Below, piece by piece: positions 1 to 6,424 of a DNA stretch of 31,025 nucleotides. How positions within the stretch are numbered: the first letter of the stretch is position 1; the number at the start of each line of letters is the position of its first letter. Source of the DNA: JAWKVD01 sp041398225 (GTDB taxonomy: Bacteria > Pseudomonadota > Alphaproteobacteria > Caulobacterales > Hyphomonadaceae); assembly GCA_041398225.1 (NCBI GenBank), contig JAWKVD010000032.1, positions 1 through 31,025 on the forward strand. The letters run 5' to 3'. Position numbers and translations under genes: made by a program. Under the pieces are notes generated by a model. That model was given only the letters and a program-made list of their open reading frames with translations, was not told the DNA's origin and searched no databases.

Positions 1-461
1 CCCGTCTGCCCGGCAAGACGCGCCTGCTCGTCGACGTTTCGATGTCGATGGACTGGCCGATGTCGGCCCGTTCGGAGATGCGCCGCATCGACGCCGCCAT
101 CGGTCTCGCCGTTCTGGCGCGCGAGATATGCGAGGAGGTCGAGATCTTCACCTTCTCCAACGCGGTGAAGAAGGTTCCCGCGCGGCGCGGCTTCGCGTTG
201 CGCGACGCCATCATCGCCTCGCAGCCCCATCTGGGGACGGCGCTCGGCGCGGCGGTGGAGAAGGTCGACCGCAAGGGGACGCGCCTGATCGTCTTCACCG
301 ACGAGCAGTCGCACGATCCTGTCGGCGCGCCCAAGGGGCTGGGCTATATGGTCAACGTCGCGTCCTACCAGAACGGCGTCGGCCATGGTCCCTGGCGGCG
401 CATCGACGGCTTCTCGGAGAAGATCCTCGACTGGGTGATCGCCAGCGAGGCGCAGGACTAG
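1..461 (+). CDS. TROVE/vWA-domain protein (Ro60-like), C-terminal part
   Basis: The open frame runs in from the left edge (codons from base 3), so the N-terminus and start lie outside the window. The visible ~152 residues form a von Willebrand A fold. A MIDAS motif of the DxSxS type (DVSMS, near bases 39-53) binds a divalent metal, and a later FTDEQSHD segment supplies the second metal-site region. The pattern of CEEVEIFTFS, RRGFALRDAI and GYMVNVASYQNGVG resembles the C-terminal vWA half of bacterial TROVE proteins, relatives of the RNA-binding Ro60/Rsr ring. By family knowledge these bind Y-like small RNAs and help RNA quality control. The HEAT-repeat ring that would prove a TROVE protein is off-window, so an ordinary vWA protein is the alternative. 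A strong terminator follows 5 bases after the stop. Confidence 0.72.
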   Translation, partial: RLPGKTRLLVDVSMSMDWPMSARSEMRRIDAAIGLAVLAREICEEVEIFTFSNAVKKVPARRGFALRDAIIASQPHLGTALGAAVEKVDRKGTRLIVFTDEQSHDPVGAPKGLGYMVNVASYQNGVGHGPWRRIDGFSEKILDWVIASEAQD

Positions 462-466
462 GAAGA

Positions 467-496
467 CCCCGCGTCCGGCGCCGGACGCGGGGTTTT
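467..496 (+). terminator. Rho-independent terminator after the TROVE gene
   Basis: A perfect 26-base palindrome (467-492) can fold as an 11-bp GC stem, CCCCGCGTCCG with its complement, around a GCGC loop. TTTT follows at 493-496. It lies between the TROVE stop (461) and the convergent stop of the DMT gene (502). The T-run favours the plus direction, but the hairpin probably serves both genes. Confidence 0.88.
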
Positions 497-501
497 CGCA
501 T

Positions 502-1467
502 CTAGAGTTTCGGCGTCCGGCCGGGCGTCGCCACGGCCTCCTTCACCATCTTCGGAGACTGGCGCGCCAGCAGCCACACGCCCGCAAGCGTCAGCAGCAT
601 TGCGGCGACATGCGGCCAGCCGAACGGCTCGTGCAGGATCGCCACCGCCGCCCAGGCCGCGACCACCGGGCCGACGCCGCCGATGGCGCTCATCGATCCG
701 GGGCCGATGCGCCGGATGGCCTCGGCGATCATGAAGCTCGGGATCACGGTGCACACGGTGGCGAGGAAGAAGCTCAGCCAGTAGCCGTTGACGGTGACGG
801 GCGGTTGAGGATGCAACGACATCTCGACGCCGGACTGGATCAGGAAGGCGACCGAGGCGGCGCTCATCGCGAACGAGGTGAACAGCCCGGTGCCCATGCG
901 GGAAATCACGGGCCGCGAGGCGGTCACATAGATGGCGTAGAGAAAGGCGCCGGCGAAGACGAGGCCGCCGCCGAGCAGCACGTCCGGGCCCTGATGCCCG
1001 ATCTCCGATCCGAACAGGATGAAGACGCCGGCATAGGCCAGAAGAAGCGCCACGATGTGCCGGGCGGTCGCGCGTTCCTTCAGGAACATCCAGGCCAGCA
1101 CCGCCACCATCGTCGGATAGATGTAGAGGATCAGCCGTTCGAGCTGCGCCGAGACGTACTGCAGGCCCATGAAGTTGAGATAGGACGAGACGTAATAGCT
1201 GAGCAGGCCAAGGCCCGCCGCCGCGAGGTAGAATTTCGCGCCGGGACGCCGACCGCCGCGCATGAAGACCCAGATCCCGATACCGAGATAGAAGGGAAGC
1301 GAGAACGCCATCCGCCAGGTCAGAAGCTGTCCGACGCCCATGCCCTCCGCGAAGGCGAGCTTGATGACCACGCCCTTGAGCGAGAACAGACCGGCGCCGA
1401 CCATGGCGAGAAGAACGCCGATGGTGCGGTTGCGGGCGTCGTCAGGAACGGTTGCTGTCGTGGTCAT
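502..1467 (-). CDS. DMT-superfamily EamA-type membrane transporter
   Basis: The 321-residue protein is almost wholly hydrophobic and fits the ten-helix layout of two EamA repeats: helices from about residue 17 to 150, then 165 to 300. The first repeat has the helix-1 pattern GVLLAMVGAGLFSLKGVVIKLA and an ERLILYIYPTMVAVLAW helix. The second carries RRIGPGSMSAIGGVGPVVAAWAAVAILHEP, the usual place where EamA proteins show a conserved Glu before the last helix. Proteins of this family export amino acids, nucleosides or other small metabolites across the inner membrane; the substrate cannot be read from the sequence. The start ATG at 1467 follows no strong ribosome binding site. The gene stands alone, facing the TROVE gene's terminator. 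Confidence 0.85.
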   Translation of the reverse strand: MTTTATVPDDARNRTIGVLLAMVGAGLFSLKGVVIKLAFAEGMGVGQLLTWRMAFSLPFYLGIGIWVFMRGGRRPGAKFYLAAAGLGLLSYYVSSYLNFMGLQYVSAQLERLILYIYPTMVAVLAWMFLKERATARHIVALLLAYAGVFILFGSEIGHQGPDVLLGGGLVFAGAFLYAIYVTASRPVISRMGTGLFTSFAMSAASVAFLIQSGVEMSLHPQPPVTVNGYWLSFFLATVCTVIPSFMIAEAIRRIGPGSMSAIGGVGPVVAAWAAVAILHEPFGWPHVAAMLLTLAGVWLLARQSPKMVKEAVATPGRTPKL

Positions 1468-1522
1468 GGCGTGGTCCGGCCGCCCCGGTTTCAGGAATAA
1501 CGGACACGCGGGCGGGGACGGG

Positions 1523-1550
1523 AAGCGCCGGCGTTCCGCCGCCGGCGTTT
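1523..1550. terminator. GC hairpin with short T-run, possible terminator
   Basis: CGCCGGCG at 1526-1533 and again at 1540-1547 (the octamer is its own reverse complement) form an 8-bp stem around TTCCGC. Flanking AAG and TTT extend the pairing with one G-T wobble. It lies about 155 bases past the amidase stop. The T-run is only three bases and lies on the plus strand, so termination of the minus-strand amidase transcript is uncertain. Confidence 0.4.
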
Positions 1551-1573
1551 CGGCTCAACAGCCGCACGCCGGC

Positions 1574-1594
1574 GAAGGCCCGATAAGGGCCTTC
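1574..1594. repeat. Perfect 8-bp inverted repeat
   Basis: GAAGGCCC (1574-1581) and GGGCCTTC (1587-1594) pair perfectly around the loop GATAA. No T-run follows on either strand. It may be an RNA 3' stabilising stem for the amidase/xerC transcript or a processing site. Confidence 0.5.
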
Positions 1595-1655
1595 ACAAAG
1601 GCGAGAAGCTTGAGCCGGCTGATCAACATCCGGCTCGTTTAGCGATGTTCCCTGA

Positions 1656-1700
1656 ATTCGGCAATCCGGGGTTCGGCAATCCGGGGTTCGGCAATCCGGG
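1656..1700. repeat. Tandem array, 3 x 15 bp, just past the amidase stop
   Basis: Three back-to-back 15-mers: 1656-1670, 1671-1685 and 1686-1700. The unit is GTTCGGCAATCCGGG; the first copy differs only at its first base (A for G). On the coding strand the array begins 6 bases after the TAG stop (1706-1708) of the amidase gene. The unit has no internal dyad of note. It resembles in period, not sequence, the arrays at 8591-8650 and 26525-26569. Confidence 0.95.
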
Positions 1701-1705
1701 GCGGC

Positions 1706-3088
1706 CTAGCCTGCCTGTGCGGCGGGCGGCGGCGGCAGCGGGCGTCCGATCAGGCCGGCGAAGTGCGCGGCCTGAAGGTCGCCGAGCCAGGGCGCGATCA
1801 CCTGAAGCGCGATCGGCATTCCGTCGCGGCTGAGCCCGACGGGCGCGACGGCCGCGGGCAGGTTCGCGCCGGTGGCGATGGAGATCCAGCCGAGCTGCGC
1901 GCCGAACGGGGTCGGCTCGCCGTCGATCGTCAGCGAGCGCTTGCGCCAGTCGGGTTCGAAGGCGTGCGGGAAGGCGACGGTTCCGAAGGCCGGGGCGAGG
2001 ATGATGTCGAAATGGCGGAAGAACTCCGCCCATTGCCGCCGCAGGACGAGCTGCTCGTCGAGCAGGTCGAAATAATCGTGGGCGGAGATCGGCGCGCGGC
2101 CGCCGGGCTGGCGGCGCGTGGTCACGGCCGTCAGCATCTTCACATACATGCGGTGCGCGGCGACCAGATCGGGCAGCAGGCTCGAGGCGCGCGAAATGCT
2201 GGCGCCCTCGCGCGAGAGGCGGTCGGCGGTTTCGTTGAGCGCGTGGAGGATCTCGCTGTCGGCGCGGCAGGTCGGCAGGTGATCGATGACGAAGACCCGG
2301 AAGCTGGACAGCGTTTCATGGCGCGGGCCGGGAAATTCGAGCGCGGTCGCCGGCGAGTCCGCTTCGGGGCCCGCCGTCACCTTCATCAGCAGCGCAAGGT
2401 CCTCGGCGGAACGCGCCAGCGGTCCAGCCACAGAGAGCGGCGCGGGGGCGATGACGGCGCCGCCGGCGGAATGTCCGGTCAGGGGGATCACCCCATAGCT
2501 GCTCTTGAGGCCGTAGACGCCGCAGAAGGCCGCCGGTACGCGCACCGACCCGCCGATGTCGGTGCCGATCTCCAGGGCGCTGAACCCCATGGCGACGGCC
2601 GCCGCGCTTCCGCCGGACGAGCCGCCGGGCGAGCGTTCGAGGTTCCACGGATTGTTGGTGCGGCCATAGACGGGATTGTCCGATTGCCAGTCGGCCAGCA
2701 TGGGCGGCACGTTGGTCTTGCCGAGCACCACCGCGCCCGCCGTCTTGAGGCGCTGCACGGCGAGGGCTGGTTCGGCGGCGCGGTGTTCGCGGTTCTCCGT
2801 CATGCCCCAGGTCGAGGGATAGCCGCGCAGGTCGAAGCTTTCCTTCACCGTCATCGGAACGCCCAGAAGCGGCCTGGTCTCGCCGCGCCCCAGCGCGTCG
2901 TCGGCGCGCCGGGCGTCGGCCCGGGCGCGTTCGAAGTCGCGCACGATGACGGCGTTGATCGAGCCGTCCAGCGCCTCGATGCGGGCGATCGCCGCGTCGC
3001 ACAGCTCCAGCGCGCTCACGGCCTTCTTGCGCAACGCCGCGGTGAGCGCTGTTGCGGATGCGAAAGACAATTCGTTTGATGCGGTCAT
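1706..3088 (-). CDS. Amidase-signature family hydrolase
   Basis: The 460-residue protein has the full amidase-signature domain. The Ser-cisSer-Lys triad can be placed as Lys82 (VPMTVKES), Ser157 (SPGGSSGGSAA) and Ser181 (TDIGGSVRVPA). The Lys-Ser and Ser-Ser spacings of 75 and 24 match those of FAAH. Enzymes of this family hydrolyse C-N amide bonds; GatA is the relative that works on glutamine in Gln-tRNA formation. No gatB or gatC is adjacent and the C-terminal half is not GatA-like, so this is more likely a free amidase, cytoplasmic since no signal peptide is seen. Substrate unknown. It lies 49 bases downstream of xerC on the same strand, so they may be cotranscribed. A 15-bp tandem array starts just after its TAG stop. 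Confidence 0.9.
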   Translation of the reverse strand: MTASNELSFASATALTAALRKKAVSALELCDAAIARIEALDGSINAVIVRDFERARADARRADDALGRGETRPLLGVPMTVKESFDLRGYPSTWGMTENREHRAAEPALAVQRLKTAGAVVLGKTNVPPMLADWQSDNPVYGRTNNPWNLERSPGGSSGGSAAAVAMGFSALEIGTDIGGSVRVPAAFCGVYGLKSSYGVIPLTGHSAGGAVIAPAPLSVAGPLARSAEDLALLMKVTAGPEADSPATALEFPGPRHETLSSFRVFVIDHLPTCRADSEILHALNETADRLSREGASISRASSLLPDLVAAHRMYVKMLTAVTTRRQPGGRAPISAHDYFDLLDEQLVLRRQWAEFFRHFDIILAPAFGTVAFPHAFEPDWRKRSLTIDGEPTPFGAQLGWISIATGANLPAAVAPVGLSRDGMPIALQVIAPWLGDLQAAHFAGLIGRPLPPPPAAQAG

Positions 3089-3137
3089 GGACGGAGTCTA
3101 ACGCACCGCGCGGCCCGCGTCAGCCTGCGCGGCGCCA

Positions 3138-4085
3138 TCAGGCGCGCGGATGCGCTTCGGCGTGAACGGCCTTTAGGCGCGCGGCGTCGACGCCGGTGTA
3201 GATCTGGGTCGTCGACAGGCTGGCGTGGCCCAGAAGCGCCTGGATCGAGCGCAGATCGCCGCCATTGGCCAGCAGGTGAGTGGCGAACGAGTGACGCAGC
3301 GCGTGCGGGGTCGCGGTCTCCGGCAGGCCGAGTTCGTGGCGCACCCGCTCCATCAGGCGCTGCACCATGCGCGGGTTGAGCGGTCCGCCCTTGACCCCGC
3401 GGAACAAAGGTTCGTCGGGTTTCAACAGGAAAGGGACAAGGTTCGCATAGGCGTCGACGGCCCGGCGCACCGGCCGGATCAGCGGAACCATCCGCACCTT
3501 GCGGCCCTTGCCGAGAATGCGCAGCGCCTCGGGCGCGGGCGTGTCGCGGCCGGTCAGCGACAGCGCTTCGGACAGACGCAGGCCGGCGCCGTAGAGCAGG
3601 GCGATGATCGCCGCGTCGCGCGCCAGCGCCCATTCCGGCGTCTCGTTTCCGGCCGGGCCTTCGGCGGCGGCCTCGATCGATTTTTCGGCCATCTGTTCGG
3701 GCAAGGGGCGCGGCAGGCGGTGCGGCCGGCGCGGGCTCTCGAACATCATCGCGCGGGCGTTGGGGGCGTCCAGCTTGCGGTCGAGGAAGCGGAAGAAGGC
3801 GCGCAGGCTCGATGCGGCGCGCGCCCGCGAGGAGGCGACCAGATTGTCGTGGCTGCGGCGATGGGCGAGCCAGGCGATGACGTCGTGCCGGTTCAGTTTC
3901 TCAAGGTCGCGGACGGCGGGCGATTTGCCGAGATGTTCGTTCAGAAAGCCGATGAAATGGGCGATGTCGCGGGTGTAGGCCTCGACGGTCTTGTCGGAGG
4001 CGCGGCGCTCCTCGGCCAGATAGCGGCCGAACTCCGCCAGCGCCTCGCTGGCGGACATGTTTGCGGAGGGCGGGCGGGCGGTCAT
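3138..4085 (-). CDS. xerC: Tyrosine recombinase XerC
   Basis: At 315 residues this is near the usual 300 for XerC/XerD. The N-terminal SAM-like core-binding domain spans about 11-115 (EFGRYLAEERRASDKTVEAY). The catalytic domain carries all key residues: Arg170 (GAGLRLSE), Lys193 (GKGRK), His261 and Arg264 (HALRHSFATH), His287 (LGHASL) and the nucleophile Tyr296 (TQIYTG). The enzyme resolves chromosome dimers at dif with XerD before cell division. Lack of phage or transposon genes around it, and the nearby priA, argue for the housekeeping recombinase. XerD is the main alternative; the C-terminus and gene context favour XerC. The ATG at 4085 is used because the conserved domain starts soon after; Met10 is another possible start. 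Confidence 0.9.
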   Translation of the reverse strand: MTARPPSANMSASEALAEFGRYLAEERRASDKTVEAYTRDIAHFIGFLNEHLGKSPAVRDLEKLNRHDVIAWLAHRRSHDNLVASSRARAASSLRAFFRFLDRKLDAPNARAMMFESPRRPHRLPRPLPEQMAEKSIEAAAEGPAGNETPEWALARDAAIIALLYGAGLRLSEALSLTGRDTPAPEALRILGKGRKVRMVPLIRPVRRAVDAYANLVPFLLKPDEPLFRGVKGGPLNPRMVQRLMERVRHELGLPETATPHALRHSFATHLLANGGDLRSIQALLGHASLSTTQIYTGVDAARLKAVHAEAHPRA

Positions 4086-4287
4086 GGGGCGAGCCTGCCC
4101 GCAGCCCCGTTAAGGCGGGGTTTCGCCCGGGCGGGGGGCGACGGCATGTCTCTTTCCTTCTGTGCTATTGGTACTAGATTGCCGGTGTGCGTCTTTGTCG
4201 CTAGTGGGGAGGGGCGGAGCGCTTTTAAGGGGGGCGGGGAGCCGGCGAGGCTTCCGTCGCGTGCGTCAGGGAAGAGCGTAGGGGCAG
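4086..4287. promoter_or_regulatory. Divergent promoter region, xerC / sensor kinase
   Basis: This 202-base gap between two divergent genes must hold both promoters. A small hairpin, CCCCG (4105-4109) with CGGGG (4116-4120) followed by TTT, lies near the xerC start. A less GC-rich patch at about 4146-4200 (containing TATTGGTACTAGATTG) is the likeliest promoter zone for the kinase. I cannot assign -35/-10 boxes with confidence. The kinase start at 4288 is preceded by AGGGGC as a ribosome binding site. Confidence 0.5.
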
Positions 4288-6369
4288 ATGTCGCAGAATC
4301 CTTTCGACGCCAGCCTGGTGACGGGCAGCGACGCGCTCACCGGGTTGATGGAGACCATCGTCGACGGCGTCATCACGATCGACGGCGAAGGGCGCATCAT
4401 CCATTTCAATCCGGCGTGCGAAAGGCTGTTCGGATACGCCGCCGACGAGGTCGTCGGCCAGAACGTCAAGATGCTGATGCCCGAACCGTACCGGGCCGAG
4501 CATGACAGCTATCTGGAAAGCTATCGCTACACCGGCAAGCGCAAGATCATCGGCATCGGACGCGAGGTCACCGGCCGCCGCAAGGACGGCACGACGTTTC
4601 CGATGGAGCTGTCGGTCGGCGAGATCAATCGCGGCGAGCGGTCGGCGTTCGTCGGCGTCATCCGCGATCTCTCCGCGCGCAAGCGGCTGGAGCAGGGCCT
4701 GCGCGACAGCGAGGCGCAACACCGCGCCATCGTCGAAACCGCGGTCGACGGTCTGATCATCATCGACGCTCGCGGGACGGTTCGGATCTACAATCCGGCG
4801 TGCGAGAAAATGTTCGGCTACGAGGCCGATGAAGTGGTCGGCCACAACATCAAGATGCTGATGCCGCTGCAGTTCGCCAGCCAGCATGACGGCTATCTCT
4901 CGAACTATCTGCGCACGGGCAATCGCAAGATCATCGGCGTCGGGCGCGAGGTGGTGGGGCGCCGCAAGTCGGGCGAGACCTTCCCGATCGAGCTTTCCGT
5001 CGGCGAGACCGTCATCGGCGGAGAGCGCACCTATGTGGGCGTCTTGCGCGACATCACGACCAAGAAGGCCGATCAGGAAAACCTGCGCCGCAGCCGGTCC
5101 GAGCTTCAGGACCGGGTGCGCGAGCTGGAGATCGCGCGCGACGAACTTCAGCGCAACGAGCAGGAAATGGCGCAGCTGGCGCAACTCGCCACGGCGGCGC
5201 GCGAAGCGGCGGACCTTGCGAGTTCGGCCAAGTCGGAATTCCTCGCCATCGTCAGCCATGAAATCCGCACGCCGATGAACGCCATCATGGGGTTCGCCAA
5301 GCTTCTGGTCGACGCCCGGCTGGACGAACCGCACGCCGATCATGCGCGGATGATCCAGCGCGCCAGCGAAGCGCTGATGACGATCCTCAACGACATCATC
5401 GACCTTTCGAAGATCGAGGCCGGACGCATCGAACTGGATGAAGGGGTTTTCAGCCTGCCGGCCAAGCTCAAGGCGATCGAACAGCTCTGGGGCCCGGCGG
5501 CCGGCAGCAACGATCTCTATCTGCGCACGGTGACGGCGCCGGATACGCCCAAGGCCGTCGTGGGCGATGCGCTGCGCCTCAGGCAGATCCTGTTCAACCT
5601 GGTCTCCAACGCGATCAAGTTCACGCGCGAAGGGGGCGTCGAGGTGCGGGTCGGCGTCGACAGCCGCGACGGGCAGAAGGTCAAGCTGCGCTACGAGGTC
5701 AGCGACACCGGGATCGGCATTCCCGAGGACAAGCATCAGGCGATCTTCGAACCCTTCACCCAAGCCGACAGTTCGACCAGCCGGCGCTATGGCGGCAGCG
5801 GGCTGGGCCTCAGCATCAGCAAGCGGCTGGTCGAGATGATGGGCGGGGAGATCGGGGTCAGGTCGACGCCGGGCGTCGGTTCGACCTTCTGGTTCACGGT
5901 GATTTGCGACGACGCCGAGCAGGCCGGGGAGGAGGCCGAGTATTCGTTCGATTCGGTCGGCGAGCCGGTCGCCAGCATGCGCGTGCTCGTCGCCGAGGAC
6001 CATGAGCTGAACCAGGTGATGATCCGAACGGTTCTCGAAGCGCTGGGCCATCAGGTTCACGTCGTTCCCGACGGCGGCAGCGCCGTCGCGGCCGTGGAGC
6101 GCGGCGGATTTGACGTGGTGTTCATGGACATCGCCATGCCGGAGCTTGACGGCGTCGCGGCGACCGAACGCATCCGCGAACTCGACGGCCCCGGCGCCGC
6201 GATTCCCATCGTTGCGCTGACCGCGCACGCGATGAAGGGCGATCGCGAGAAGTATATCAGCGCCGGGATGACGGATTATCTCTCCAAGCCGATCGACCTG
6301 GGCGATCTGCTGCGGGTTCTCCACAAGCTGCACGCAAATCCCGGCCAGACGGACGTCTCGATCAACTGA
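4288..6369 (+). CDS. Hybrid histidine kinase, FixL-like PAS-PAS-HK-REC
   Basis: 693 residues with no membrane segment, so a soluble cytoplasmic sensor. Order: PAS1 (about 17-130), PAS2 (about 144-258), coiled coil (260-315), HisKA dimerisation domain with SHEIRTPMN and phospho-acceptor His324, HATPase with N-box (NLVSNAIKF), DTGIGI and GSGLGLSI, then a receiver (565-685) with Asp614, Thr645 and Lys667. Both PAS domains look like FixL: MLMP, then HDxY (His72; His200), IIGxGR (Arg92; Arg220) and FPxELSVGE. In Bradyrhizobium FixL the haem-iron ligand is His200 and the distal oxygen-binding Arg is Arg220, so each domain keeps both. The FixL propionate contacts Arg206 and His214 are not kept. Haem binding and oxygen, CO or NO sensing are inference. 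No separate response regulator is adjacent; output probably goes through a phosphotransfer protein elsewhere. Confidence 0.9.
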   Translation: MSQNPFDASLVTGSDALTGLMETIVDGVITIDGEGRIIHFNPACERLFGYAADEVVGQNVKMLMPEPYRAEHDSYLESYRYTGKRKIIGIGREVTGRRKDGTTFPMELSVGEINRGERSAFVGVIRDLSARKRLEQGLRDSEAQHRAIVETAVDGLIIIDARGTVRIYNPACEKMFGYEADEVVGHNIKMLMPLQFASQHDGYLSNYLRTGNRKIIGVGREVVGRRKSGETFPIELSVGETVIGGERTYVGVLRDITTKKADQENLRRSRSELQDRVRELEIARDELQRNEQEMAQLAQLATAAREAADLASSAKSEFLAIVSHEIRTPMNAIMGFAKLLVDARLDEPHADHARMIQRASEALMTILNDIIDLSKIEAGRIELDEGVFSLPAKLKAIEQLWGPAAGSNDLYLRTVTAPDTPKAVVGDALRLRQILFNLVSNAIKFTREGGVEVRVGVDSRDGQKVKLRYEVSDTGIGIPEDKHQAIFEPFTQADSSTSRRYGGSGLGLSISKRLVEMMGGEIGVRSTPGVGSTFWFTVICDDAEQAGEEAEYSFDSVGEPVASMRVLVAEDHELNQVMIRTVLEALGHQVHVVPDGGSAVAAVERGGFDVVFMDIAMPELDGVAATERIRELDGPGAAIPIVALTAHAMKGDREKYISAGMTDYLSKPIDLGDLLRVLHKLHANPGQTDVSIN

Positions 6370-6424
6370 GATCGCGCCCGATCCGGCCATGGACGCGCGC
6401 CGGCGCGGGCGTCATTCTGGGGGC

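Larger units (their letters stand above)
1468..1705. other. Non-coding stretch rich in dyads and tandem repeats
   Basis: This 238-base gap upstream of the DMT gene and downstream of the amidase gene holds two hairpins (1523-1550, 1574-1594) and a 3 x 15-bp tandem array (1656-1700), listed separately. I see no convincing small gene and no clear sigma-70 promoter for the DMT gene. Confidence 0.6.

Noticed and set aside
1623..1705. Amber readthrough extending the amidase through the 15-bp repeats
   Set aside because: The frame stays open past TAG to about the DMT start, but nothing in the family needs an extension and no readthrough signal is visible.
3138..4085. xerC as the integrase of a mobile element
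   Set aside because: No att-like repeats, tRNA target, phage genes or composition change around it; housekeeping XerC motifs and length.
4225..6390. 721-codon open frame antisense to the hybrid kinase
   Set aside because: It mirrors a gene with clear domains; its translation has repetitive His/Asp/Arg-rich composition expected of the complement of GC-rich codons and no domain.
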